Assembly: GCA_002307215.1 (NCBI GenBank)
Contig: DBTU01000050.1
Location: 1 to 9,804 of the forward strand
Direction: 5' to 3'
Origin: Lachnoclostridium sp. UBA1308
Lineage (GTDB): Bacteria > Bacillota > Clostridia > Lachnospirales > Lachnospiraceae
Length of the DNA: 9,804 bases
This document shows, one piece after another, positions 1 through 6,974 of this stretch. The translations under genes and the position numbers were made by a program. How positions within the stretch are numbered: the first letter of the stretch is position 1; every line of letters starts with the position of its first letter. The notes beneath the pieces are model-generated. The model was not told the DNA's origin. It saw only the letters and a program-made list of their open reading frames with translations, and searched no databases.

Positions 1-115
1 TTGCACTTTCTGTTGGGGTAGTTGTGGGCGTATCCTTGCTGCCACATCCTGCCAGCTGCGATATAGCCAACAGCATCACCAAAAGGATACTCATAGACTT
101 TGTAATTTTTTTCAT
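1..115 (-). CDS. Substrate-binding lipoprotein, N-terminal fragment (runs off left edge)
   Basis: Only the first 38 codons are present. The start is MKKITKSMSILLVMLLAISQ, a short Lys-rich n-region followed by a hydrophobic stretch, then a lipobox Leu21-Ala22-Gly23-Cys24 and the linker GSKDTPTTTPTESA. This is a lipoprotein signal peptide (SPase II), so the mature protein is expected to be anchored by Cys24 on the outer face of the membrane. A CGS-type lipobox followed by a Thr/Ser/Pro-rich linker is characteristic of extracellular solute-binding proteins of ABC sugar importers in Clostridia. That family call is inferred from the signal peptide and from the sugar-catabolic neighbours, because no folded domain is inside the window. 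A GGGAGG Shine-Dalgarno lies about 6 nt before the ATG at 113-115. It is transcribed in the same direction as the other genes, 737 nt beyond the regulator gene. Confidence 0.75.
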   Translation of the reverse strand, partial: MKKITKSMSILLVMLLAISQLAGCGSKDTPTTTPTESA

Positions 116-225
116 TTTTTTCCTCCCATAATTATATGTTTCTTATAATCAAGCGGATTGCTCCGCAAGTTACCTTTTCACCCTCTAAAATGCGGTTCGA
201 CAAATGTACCCACCGTTTCAGCTGT

Positions 226-480
226 TCACACGAATCTATGGGGTTGAAAAATGATGTCCTTCATATTCACTTGCAATATATCTAACCATTCAAGAAGGGC
301 CTTACCGTCACCATATGTATGAAATGTCTCTTTAATATAAGTTCTCTCAACCTAGGTATAAGTGACTTATATAATCCATTTCCTTATTACATATCCTTCA
401 AAATATGTATACTTCCACCCCTTTTGGAGAAATTCCCACATTTGTAGCAAGTACTTTAGTAACATAATAGCTATATCTGT
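226..480 (-). pseudogene. Possible decayed gene remnant, family unknown
   Basis: One minus-strand frame gives two protein-like stretches separated by the short stop-bounded run VTYT. The upstream stretch contains TDIAIMLLKYLLQMWEFLQK followed by GWKYTYFEGYVIRKWII and a stop. The downstream stretch contains VERTYIKETFHTYGDGKALL, then EWLDILQVNMKDIIFQPHRFV and a TGA at 226-228. The 41-codon downstream part has balanced composition (GDGK, LLEWLDIL, PHRF) unlike random AT-rich translation. There is no ATG with a Shine-Dalgarno at the head. This may be the tail of an old gene. I do not recognise the family, and chance open frames in AT-rich DNA remain possible. Confidence 0.3.
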
Positions 481-691
481 CACTTTCTGTTATTGTACAA
501 ATGCAAGCAAATAAAATCCCCCTCAATTTTAGGATTATTCTCTGCAATGGCCTGTACTCTAAGTATCTAATTGATATCTAATTACTATACATAAATTGTA
601 ACAGGTTTTCACTAATTTCACTTTCTTTTGATATTAAAATACTTTTCTTTCTTTGCACCTTTCTTCCTTCATGTCAAAGTTGCGCAATATT

Positions 692-714
692 TGCAATGCA
701 TTCATTGCATTGCA
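692..714. repeat. 23-bp perfect inverted repeat, possible operator
   Basis: TGCAATGCA, a 5-nt TTCAT centre, then TGCATTGCA: two perfect 9-bp arms. It lies upstream of the lipoprotein gene and beyond the regulator's terminator, a plausible place for an operator. A nearby 8-bp palindrome, TTGCGCAA (680-687), adds to the symmetry. The repeat has no T-tract, so it is not a terminator. The bound protein is unknown. Confidence 0.4.
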
Positions 715-747
715 TTCTTTTCTCTACTTTAATTATTTTATGTAGCA

Positions 748-794
748 AAAGGCCGCAATGAATGACTTTACTAATATCATTCATTGTGGCCTTT
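748..794 (-). terminator. Strong hairpin after the AraC regulator gene
   Basis: Two 18-nt arms (748-765 and 777-794) pair along their whole length with one G/T mismatch, around an 11-nt loop. The stem has a GGCC core at its base. On the minus strand the hairpin ends in GGCCTTTTGC, so the U-run is only four long. It lies about 60 nt past the regulator stop and may also stop plus-strand transcripts, since that side reads GGCCTTTC. Confidence 0.65.
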
Positions 795-804
795 CTGTTA
801 AAAC

Positions 805-852
805 GCTGACGTTTGTAATCATTTCCTCTGTTTTTCAGTGAGAACGTTCAGC
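805..852 (-). terminator. Imperfect hairpin directly after regulator stop codon
   Basis: On the minus strand GCTGAACGTT follows the TAA at once, and 29 nt later AACGTCAGC pairs with it (one bulged A). GTTTTAAC follows. The loop is long and the U-run short, so it is at best a first weak terminator ahead of the stronger hairpin at 748-794. Confidence 0.3.
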
Positions 853-3264
853 TTAAACTTTATTATACTCATAGATATGAAGTAGCGTGACTTCATGCTC
901 CTGCAGTGTTACTTTGATATCCATCTTTCCATTCATTACCATTTTTTTCTCCATACTCATGCGTGGAAAGCAGGTTTTTTCAATATATTTCACATCATTA
1001 TCCTGTAGATCATCGTACTGAAATTTTTTCCATTCGCTAAGTATACTACCTTCATTATTATTAATAGTTTTCTTATTAATTGCAAACAATAAATCAGTAG
1101 GCATATTATTAAATATAATATTTAACTCAAGTGGATTGTTATCATCAAACACACCTTCTATCATGTCCGGCGTTTCCAAATACTCCTCTTTTAAAAAATA
1201 TTTATATCCATACCATTTAAAATTAAAACAAAGAAGATAATAATCATTTTTTTGGTTCCTTGTAATTATATAATTTTCTCCTTTTTCAATTAGATATTCA
1301 CCTAGATCCTTCATAAACTGTAGCGCGAAATAGGCTGGCTTTCGAATGCTGTCTTTAGTCAGAAGTCCGTTGCCGCCATTTGCAATTTTCACGGTGTCAT
1401 AATAACTACTCACCCAGTCAGAACCCACCCAGATGCAAATTAAATCCACCAAATTCCATATTTCTGACATTTTTCTGGCAATATAAGCGGCCCTAAAACA
1501 GCTGTCATTCAAATAGTTTCTACTGGATAACGAATTATTCCATTCTACAATATACAGCTTGCAATCTTCAACTTTCATCTCCTTCATTATATTTCGTATC
1601 GCTTTAATTGAATCTATTTCAAATGTTTCCTTCGTAGCGTAATTACGTACAACAATCTCGTTCTCAACCTTTATTTCATAGGGAAACAAAACGAATGAAA
1701 GAAAATCCGGAATACATCCTTGTTCTTTACATAAGCTCAGGAATCTCTTCAAAAATGAGGGTTCAGATGCACAAAATCCCATAGGTCCGCCAACCTGCAT
1801 ATTTGGCAGAATAGTTTTTATCTCCTTATAAGCATATTGGAAAGCATTGAAATAATCGTAATTTTCATCCAAATAATACCTATTCTCTCTTATTTGAATT
1901 CTATCACAATCACAAGAAAACTCGAAAATCCACCGGCTAACTTCTTCTTTTCCATATCTATTTATGATATGATACAAAAAATCCTTTAACATTGCTTCCC
2001 ATATTTCCCGAGATTGAAATTCTATACACTCTTCCACACGAAAAACAGACTTACCTACCATTTTCATGGCAGTATCCGGTCTTTTCCCAAAATCAAGAAA
2101 CAGAAATATGTGATGTGATACCAAAAAATCTAGAACTCCATCTATCTTATTATAATTATAATTTCCTATCCTTTTTCCATCGGTAATCATCAGATTCTGA
2201 GAAAACACATTCCATAGCCTTACATATTGAAATCCCAAGTGTTCCTTCAATAACAGTGTATGGCTCTGAAGATTAGCAAATGTCAAATTATAAACCGAGC
2301 TAATATTGACCACCTTATTCCAATTTTTTTCATAATAAGAACCCTGTTCGGCGTCTACATTCAGTATAATTTTTCCAGAAAGCAAAAGCTTTCTTTCAAT
2401 CAATTCCTTTTCCTTCAGTTCTTGACGAATTTTTTCTCTAAATGCCTGTTCCTCACTTTCTTTTTTCTTGGAGCTTTTCTGCATCTTTTTCCTATATCCG
2501 GAGGGTGATATTCCATATACATCTCGGAAAACCCTGTTAAATGCAGAAGGATTTGACAAACCGCAGTCTACCGCTATCTTTGTTATATTCGCATCCGAAT
2601 ATAACAAATCCTGCATCGCATAGCGCATCCGCACCTGCTTAACATAATCAGTAAAATAAATACCCGTCTGTTTCCTAAAAAATCTGGATAACGTAGAGGT
2701 CGATACATAAAGCTCTTCTGCTAAACTGAACAGACTCATTTTATATTGGAAATTACTATTTACATATGTGATAATCTGCTGCAGTCTCACATCATCATCA
2801 ACTTTATTCATATTTTCCATATGATCTTCTAGAATATAATTCTCAATCAGGTAATCTAAGAGTTTATAGAGTAAACTGTTTTTTAAGCAATCTGTCCTGT
2901 GTAACTGCTGAACATCGTGGTAGATAAGTTCATGGAAAATATTCCTCAGTTCTTCATAAGGATGCTCTGTGTTACTCACACTATTACATGAAAATATACA
3001 ATTCGCATTTTTTATAATCTTTGAAAACATTTGATAAGGATACTGTACATAGCATATAATTGCTTCATCCTCGCATTCTAAACTATGCATAATACTAGAA
3101 TTTATTAAAATAATATCTTCTGCTTCCAGTTTATACTCCGTGTCTTTTATCTCAACTTTCACTTGTCCTTCGATTACAAAAATAATCTCAATCTCTGCAT
3201 GCAAGTGTCTTTTCTCTTTTATTCCTTTTTTTATTTGAAAAACAAGGTCTGTATGCATATTCAT
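853..3264 (-). CDS. AraC-family regulator with C-terminal GH39-like sugar-sensing domain
   Basis: An 803-aa cytoplasmic transcription factor that probably controls the neighbouring glycoside genes. Residues about 10-90 form a cupin sensor (HLHAEIEIIFVIEGQ, with the IMH of the second cupin motif near 58-60). Residues about 160-262 form a double helix-turn-helix AraC domain, with LAEELYVSTSTLSRFFRKQTG and IAVDCGLSNPSAFNRVFRDV followed by YGISPSGYRKK. A charged, coiled-coil-like linker (about 262-296) leads to a GH39-like TIM barrel (about 298-795) with WIFEF near 445-449, a nucleophile-strand-like YIVEWN (Glu574) and GGNGLLTKD. The usual acid/base motif WNEPN reads SCDCD (450-454), so the barrel looks non-catalytic and more likely binds ligand. 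A GAGGTGA Shine-Dalgarno precedes the ATG, and a consensus promoter lies at 3302-3330. The fusion recurs in Lachnospiraceae. The ligand is unknown. Confidence 0.88.
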   Translation of the reverse strand: MNMHTDLVFQIKKGIKEKRHLHAEIEIIFVIEGQVKVEIKDTEYKLEAEDIILINSSIMHSLECEDEAIICYVQYPYQMFSKIIKNANCIFSCNSVSNTEHPYEELRNIFHELIYHDVQQLHRTDCLKNSLLYKLLDYLIENYILEDHMENMNKVDDDVRLQQIITYVNSNFQYKMSLFSLAEELYVSTSTLSRFFRKQTGIYFTDYVKQVRMRYAMQDLLYSDANITKIAVDCGLSNPSAFNRVFRDVYGISPSGYRKKMQKSSKKKESEEQAFREKIRQELKEKELIERKLLLSGKIILNVDAEQGSYYEKNWNKVVNISSVYNLTFANLQSHTLLLKEHLGFQYVRLWNVFSQNLMITDGKRIGNYNYNKIDGVLDFLVSHHIFLFLDFGKRPDTAMKMVGKSVFRVEECIEFQSREIWEAMLKDFLYHIINRYGKEEVSRWIFEFSCDCDRIQIRENRYYLDENYDYFNAFQYAYKEIKTILPNMQVGGPMGFCASEPSFLKRFLSLCKEQGCIPDFLSFVLFPYEIKVENEIVVRNYATKETFEIDSIKAIRNIMKEMKVEDCKLYIVEWNNSLSSRNYLNDSCFRAAYIARKMSEIWNLVDLICIWVGSDWVSSYYDTVKIANGGNGLLTKDSIRKPAYFALQFMKDLGEYLIEKGENYIITRNQKNDYYLLCFNFKWYGYKYFLKEEYLETPDMIEGVFDDNNPLELNIIFNNMPTDLLFAINKKTINNNEGSILSEWKKFQYDDLQDNDVKYIEKTCFPRMSMEKKMVMNGKMDIKVTLQEHEVTLLHIYEYNKV

Positions 3265-3301
3265 ATGATCACCTCAACAATCCTTATGTTTGTTATTACA
3301 A

Positions 3302-3330
3302 ATTATAGCATTTTACATCATTCTTATCAA
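3302..3330 (-). promoter_or_regulatory. Sigma-A type promoter of the AraC regulator
   Basis: On the minus strand TTGATA (3325-3330) and TATAAT (3302-3307) are separated by exactly 17 nt. The -10 is a perfect consensus and the -35 matches at four positions. It sits about 38 nt before the regulator ATG, leaving a short leader with the GAGGTGA Shine-Dalgarno. Confidence 0.75.
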
Positions 3331-3350
3331 TGGCACTAATCCCCATTCAT

Positions 3351-3360
3351 TCGTTAACGA
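3351..3360. promoter_or_regulatory. 10-bp palindrome upstream of regulator -35
   Basis: TCGTTAACGA is its own reverse complement and lies 20 bp upstream of the -35 box of the regulator promoter. That position suits an activator or autoregulatory site, but a single short palindrome is weak evidence. Confidence 0.25.
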
Positions 3361-3414
3361 CGTATCTACCTTGGTATCAACATAAAGTGTCTCAGTCCTA
3401 TTTATAATACAAAA

Positions 3415-3469
3415 AGTGGGAAGCAATAAAGAAAAGGACAATTTAAATTAATAAACCGTCCTTCCCACT
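3415..3469 (-). terminator. Terminator of the C-glycoside block
   Basis: Minus-strand AGTGGGAAG (3461-3469) pairs with CTTCCCACT (3415-3423), followed directly by TTTTTG. An inner AAGGAC/GTCCTT pairing (3434-3439 with 3458-3463) competes for the same bases or extends the stem with a bulge. The 9-bp GC-containing stem and U5 run make a good intrinsic terminator, about 118 nt past the last gene of the block. Confidence 0.72.
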
Positions 3470-3586
3470 GACCAAATGATTAAATTGCAAATATAAAACC
3501 CTTGATTTTCAATTATCAAACTTTTCTGTTTTTCCTTTTTTAAATATGAAATCCATGACATTACCCCTACGATTAATGGTTATACA

Positions 3587-4690
3587 CTATAATCCAAGAC
3601 ACTTTCTCATAAGCTTATGATGTCTATTGACATAACTGATTTCGTCGCACCAACCATTAACATTTAATAGTCGGTTGCCTTCAAATTCAGAACAGATATA
3701 ACCTTTATATCCACCTTTCTTAAGTGCATCAAATATCTTTGGGTAGTCCATGTTATCAACTTGATTATTTTTGTCAATATCATAGAATTTAGCATGACAA
3801 TATACGATCTTTGAAGCATACTCCTGTAAAGATTTATAGTGATTTTCCCAATCATGAGGTTTGAATTTGCCATCATAGAAATTTCCACCAATAAATTTAG
3901 ATGAATTTTGATATATAAAAGATGTAGGATCAAGGTATTTTTTATCCTCTTCCGTTAACTTCATGTCCTTAAAATCATCCAGAATATCATTCATTACAAA
4001 CGCTTTACCGGAAAAATATGCCTCCCTCTGTTTATCACGAAGGTGCTCAAGTACTTCTCTAGTGCACCCTTTATACACACAGAAGTTGATATTTGCTGAT
4101 GACATACAATACTCGTAAGTGCTGAAATCTACCTGTAGACCCACATATGGAATATTAAGTCGTTCAGCTGCCTCCAAATATTCTAACTGAATTGGATCAG
4201 CGACACCGCTCGGTGCATGGCATTCCAATGCCATTATGACATCACATTCTTGTGCTACAGGAAGTAATCGTTCTACGATAGCAGGTGTTGTCAGCTCAAA
4301 TGCGCTAAGGCCTTTACCAATATGCGCATCATGCAGAAGCCTAATATATTTACAGCCAAGTTTTCGTGCTGCTTTCAGATACATCACACCACGTTCATAC
4401 ATCTCATCGTCAGTAAGAAGTTTGTTGTGCCACATAGCCCTGTCCGAAAAATGGTCAAGACATACTGCTTCCAAACCATATCGATATAGCATGCCATTCC
4501 ACCGATCCACAAATTCATCCGTAATATACGGCCATTCCGGTATCATTGCATCCGAGAAAATTTCGATGCCTGTTGCTCCCGCACCTGCCGCGGCGGCCAT
4601 ACAGCCTTCAAGATCATGTTTATGAAAATAATAATTATCTTGATAGCTATAAAGTGATACCCCTAACTTAATATTGCTTTCTGTTTTCAT
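3587..4690 (-). CDS. C-glycoside deglycosidase alpha subunit (DfgA/CgdB-like TIM barrel), copy 1
   Basis: A 367-aa xylose-isomerase-like TIM barrel resembling the catalytic alpha subunit of C-glycoside deglycosidases. With its beta partner it would cleave the C-C bond of a 3-oxo-C-glycoside, releasing the aglycone and an anhydro keto-sugar, in the cytoplasm with a divalent metal (Mn2+ type). The expected metal ligands are visible as Glu156 (ALECHAP), Asp188 (LQVDFS), His299 (YCHAKFYD) and Glu335 (SEFEGNR). His158, two residues after the first ligand, matches the family's catalytic base. It begins KLGVSLYSYQ, like the other alpha subunit. The Asp-to-His spacing is 111 residues against 85 in copy 2, an insertion of about 26 residues around 238-285 that may shape the substrate pocket. 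The ATG has only a weak AAGGAAG about 13 nt upstream. The beta gene ends 78 nt before it. A sugar epimerase/isomerase role cannot be excluded. Confidence 0.75.
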   Translation of the reverse strand: MKTESNIKLGVSLYSYQDNYYFHKHDLEGCMAAAAGAGATGIEIFSDAMIPEWPYITDEFVDRWNGMLYRYGLEAVCLDHFSDRAMWHNKLLTDDEMYERGVMYLKAARKLGCKYIRLLHDAHIGKGLSAFELTTPAIVERLLPVAQECDVIMALECHAPSGVADPIQLEYLEAAERLNIPYVGLQVDFSTYEYCMSSANINFCVYKGCTREVLEHLRDKQREAYFSGKAFVMNDILDDFKDMKLTEEDKKYLDPTSFIYQNSSKFIGGNFYDGKFKPHDWENHYKSLQEYASKIVYCHAKFYDIDKNNQVDNMDYPKIFDALKKGGYKGYICSEFEGNRLLNVNGWCDEISYVNRHHKLMRKCLGL

Positions 4691-4723
4691 TATTTATCAA
4701 CAGCTTCCTTTTGTGTTAAATTT

Positions 4724-4748
4724 GCAGACAAAATATGAGTGTGTCTGC
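4724..4748 (-). other. Hairpin between beta and alpha genes of cassette 1
   Basis: Minus-strand GCAGACA and TGTCTGC form a perfect 7-bp stem with an 11-nt loop in the 78-nt gap between the beta and alpha genes. No U-run follows (CAAATTTAAC), so it is not an ordinary terminator. It could be an RNA-processing or stability element that sets the subunit ratio. The other cassette lacks it. Confidence 0.35.
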
Positions 4749-4768
4749 TTAGTCACCCCACATAACAT

Positions 4769-5164
4769 TCAAGCAAACACGAGCGTTTTTTCACATAACG
4801 AAATCATTGTCGAAGTATAACTCCTCCTTGTACCCAGTTGCAGTTTCACACTATGCGTTCCCTGTTCTATGCCTCCTTCTTTTTTAACAACTACTCGCAG
4901 TGGCTCTCCGAATACCCAGTAAAAATCTGTCGGAAAATCATTAGCTTGAATTTGCGCATATGAGTATTCCTTACCTCTGTGCTGGACATATATCGCATCC
5001 GAATTAACTTGTTCATCATCGACCCATAATGAAATTTCATCGACACAGCTAAGCGGAAGTCCACGGTAATAATTGATTTTGATGTTCACCGCATAGCCAA
5101 TCTTTTTTCCTGACTCCCATACACTTCGGCAGCCTACATCTGTTAAAATATGTAATTCATGCAT
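4769..5164 (-). CDS. C-glycoside deglycosidase beta subunit (DUF6379-like), copy 1
   Basis: A 131-aa all-beta protein resembling the small, non-catalytic beta subunit that pairs with the alpha TIM barrel in C-glycoside deglycosidases (DfgB/CgdC type, DUF6379). Signature stretches are KINYYRGLPLSCVDEISLWV near residues 29-48, YWVFGEPLRVVV in the middle, and LQLGTRRSYTSTM toward the end. All three have counterparts in the beta subunit of the other cassette. No signal peptide is present. I place the start at the ATG at 5162-5164, which has AAAGGAG eight nt upstream. A longer version from the GTG at 5171-5173 would start inside that Shine-Dalgarno. The alpha gene follows after 78 nt. The 195-nt gap before this gene shows no convincing promoter or terminator, so it is probably read through from the hydrolase gene. 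Confidence 0.75.
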   Translation of the reverse strand: MHELHILTDVGCRSVWESGKKIGYAVNIKINYYRGLPLSCVDEISLWVDDEQVNSDAIYVQHRGKEYSYAQIQANDFPTDFYWVFGEPLRVVVKKEGGIEQGTHSVKLQLGTRRSYTSTMISLCEKTLVFA

Positions 5165-5359
5165 TGATCTCACTCCTTTGATAATTTAATTGCTATATTA
5201 CTTCTTCATTTTCTGAACATAAACTATTTAAACTGTGATGTTTACGAGTATTATTATGGCACCGGGTATTGCATTGAACTATCTTGACTTCTAATGATAG
5301 AACTTGATCTTCATGACTTAATAAATTAGTGATAGTATTATTTCAGAAATAACGGCACT

Positions 5360-6310
5360 TTAGTAATTAGAAATAAATTTCTGTATTAATCTGCCGCACT
5401 CAATTGGATTATCCAACCAAGCTAAGTGTCCACCCCCTTGTATTGTATGAAACTCCGAAGAAGTCATAGTTCTTGAAATATCACCTACATCCTTTGTGCT
5501 ACCAGATGGATCATTTGTGCCCCAAATGAACATCGTCGATTGTTTTACAGTCTTTAGCTGATCCATACTAATACGGGCTCTACGCCGTGTTCCTCGTAAA
5601 CAGTTTACACTTTCCATGAGGCTTAACATCGAGATTTTACTATGGGGAAGTTTATTAAAATAGTAGTAACATTCTGACATTGCTTTAGGCAAACGGCCAC
5701 ATGTTTCCTGCGAGTGGCCCATAAAAACAAGCGACCCCAGTGATTTCTCCGGGTTGTCCGACTTAAATTTGCTATAAAAATAGCGATTCAATATTGGCAC
5801 AGATAACAGTCTAAATGAGAAAGGCGGATTATTACTGACATTAACACCCAATAGGATTAGTGCACTTACCCGTTCAGGTCTATCCATGGCAAACCACAGA
5901 CCCCAGTATCCGGCAATCGAATGAGCGATAATTGGAACCCTTTCAAGCTTAAGCGAGTCAAGCACGAAAGTGAGTGTTTCTACAGCGAATTTATGAAAAT
6001 CCATCTTCCTATGATCCATACCCTCACTTAACCCGCCACCAGGTCGATTAACAATGATGATACGTCGACCTTTTAGTTCCGGCAAGAGAGGTGCAAATGG
6101 AAAACTATCACCGTTATTACCGGGCACTATCAATACAGGATTTCCAGAACCAATTTCAATGATACGTATCCGAAACCCAAATCGAGGCAATTGTAAATAG
6201 TGTATTTTGGTTTCCAGCCCGTAAAAATCAAACAGTCGTTGTTCAGCATTACGAGCTTCTACGACACGAGGGTCATCCTCTTGAAGCTTTAAATCACGAT
6301 TCTTAATCAT
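5360..6310 (-). CDS. Alpha/beta-fold hydrolase
   Basis: A 316-aa cytoplasmic alpha/beta hydrolase with a full triad: Ser131 in the nucleophile elbow IIAHSIAG, Asp267 in FIWGTNDPSG and His295 in QGGGHLAWLDNP. VLIVPGNNGD (59-68) supplies the oxyanion region and VNRPGGGLSEG (87-97) is the usual loop after strand 4. A cap domain of about 100 residues (roughly 158-255) lies between strands 6 and 7. Esterases, lactonases, C-C bond hydrolases and proline iminopeptidase-like enzymes all share this pattern, so the substrate cannot be read from sequence. Its ATG overlaps the end of the SnoaL-like gene by 8 nt (ATGATTAA) and has its own GAGGAG Shine-Dalgarno, so the two are translationally coupled and probably work on one substrate. 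Given the flanking deglycosidase cassettes, an ester or diketone in a plant C-glycoside aglycone is a reasonable guess. Confidence 0.87.
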   Translation of the reverse strand: MIKNRDLKLQEDDPRVVEARNAEQRLFDFYGLETKIHYLQLPRFGFRIRIIEIGSGNPVLIVPGNNGDSFPFAPLLPELKGRRIIIVNRPGGGLSEGMDHRKMDFHKFAVETLTFVLDSLKLERVPIIAHSIAGYWGLWFAMDRPERVSALILLGVNVSNNPPFSFRLLSVPILNRYFYSKFKSDNPEKSLGSLVFMGHSQETCGRLPKAMSECYYYFNKLPHSKISMLSLMESVNCLRGTRRRARISMDQLKTVKQSTMFIWGTNDPSGSTKDVGDISRTMTSSEFHTIQGGGHLAWLDNPIECGRLIQKFISNY

Positions 6311-6917
6311 TAGTTAACCACTCCTCAACTTCAGCATAAATTCTTGTCACTGTTTCTGGCCTATCAATGCCGGGAAGATCCATATTGATTTTATATCCGG
6401 CTTTATTGAGAACATATGAGAGATTTGCATAACTAGCCCTGAATTTCAAAAAGTCTTCCTTAGGTATTGAAATCTCATTGTTTGGATAGCAATTAATTAG
6501 GGAATCTTTTTCGTATATCCCATCAATTGAGACTATATACCAACTATCATCTGATTTTTGTGTACGATACATCAACTTAACATCTGACTGTAACTCCACT
6601 GGATAACCACCAAAATCGGTACGTATTTGAATCGTTGCCATAGTAATCGCAACAGCTCTATCACCATTGACCCAAACTAATGTATCATTCAGTTTGTGAA
6701 CTGCGTATTCTTTCATTTTCTTTGAGGCCTCAATAAATTCCAACCCCGTTCCTTTAAACCAAGATACCGTGACTAAAGAGTTTACTGCGAAGCATTTTTT
6801 CATTTCTTCCCACACAGCATTGTCTCTACAAAAGCGTTCAAATTCTATCAGTTCTTTAATACTAAACTTATCATTTAAATTCTGCTGTGAATTTTTAGAT
6901 GTTCTTGTAAATAGCAT
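6303..6917 (-). CDS. SnoaL-like / NTF2-fold protein
   Basis: A 204-aa protein whose residues about 20-140 fit the NTF2/SnoaL cone fold: an N-terminal helical part (IKELIEFERFCRDNAVWEEM), the typical FAVNSLVTVSWFKGTGLEFI, then beta strands (TLVWVNGDRAVAITMATIQI, DVKLMYRTQK, WYIVSIDGIYEKD). The last 60 residues are an extra helical tail. The family includes dehydratases, ketosteroid isomerase-like isomerases and polyketide cyclases, but also non-enzymatic members. I cannot assign catalytic residues. A perfect AGGAGGTGA Shine-Dalgarno precedes the ATG. It lies 57 nt after alpha subunit copy 2 and overlaps the hydrolase gene. A keto-acid/base step on the aglycone or on the keto-sugar product is possible. 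Alternatively it may only bind a small molecule. Confidence 0.75.
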   Translation of the reverse strand: MLFTRTSKNSQQNLNDKFSIKELIEFERFCRDNAVWEEMKKCFAVNSLVTVSWFKGTGLEFIEASKKMKEYAVHKLNDTLVWVNGDRAVAITMATIQIRTDFGGYPVELQSDVKLMYRTQKSDDSWYIVSIDGIYEKDSLINCYPNNEISIPKEDFLKFRASYANLSYVLNKAGYKINMDLPGIDRPETVTRIYAEVEEWLTND

Positions 6918-6974
6918 AATTCACCTCCTATAACCCATCTTTTATTGTAAATAATTATTATGTAAGTTAACATT

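Larger units (their letters stand above)
116..852. other. Long gap between regulator and lipoprotein genes
   Basis: These 737 nt hold no intact gene. From right to left they contain an imperfect hairpin directly after the regulator stop (805-852), a strong 18-bp hairpin (748-794), a 23-bp inverted repeat (692-714), apparently decayed minus-strand coding sequence (about 226-480), and a small GCAA-loop hairpin (153-166). The last has a 5-bp GCGGA/TCCGC stem and would lie in the leader of the lipoprotein mRNA. The promoter of the lipoprotein gene must be in here or further up, but I find no well-spaced -35/-10 pair. A TTGACA at 671-676 on the minus strand has no acceptable -10 at 16 to 18 nt. 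Confidence 0.6.
3265..3586. other. Gap between regulator and second alpha-subunit gene
   Basis: 322 nt without a supported gene. It holds the terminator of the six-gene block (3415-3469), then the regulator promoter (3302-3330) with a 10-bp palindrome just upstream (3351-3360). The part next to the alpha-subunit stop (3470-3586) is A/T-rich and shows only a weak 5-bp stem. This confirms that the regulator is a separate transcription unit. Confidence 0.6.

Noticed and set aside
671..676. Perfect TTGACA on the minus strand as a -35 box for the lipoprotein gene
   Set aside because: No -10-like hexamer lies 16-18 nt downstream, and the gene start is over 550 nt away.
3448..3561. 37-codon minus-strand ORF between the alpha-subunit stop and the terminator (MSWISYLKKEKQKSLIIENQ...)
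   Set aside because: It has only a poor Shine-Dalgarno, its end lies inside the terminator stem, and it has an AT-driven Lys/Ile composition. Chance is the simplest explanation.
4236..4625. 129-codon open frame on the plus strand inside alpha subunit copy 1
   Set aside because: It is antisense to a well-supported gene, has a Ser/Arg/Pro-rich composition typical of shadow frames, and has no ribosome-binding site.
5165..5173. GTG start of beta subunit copy 1, three codons upstream
   Set aside because: The GTG overlaps the AAAGGAG Shine-Dalgarno itself, so it cannot be the start served by that site.
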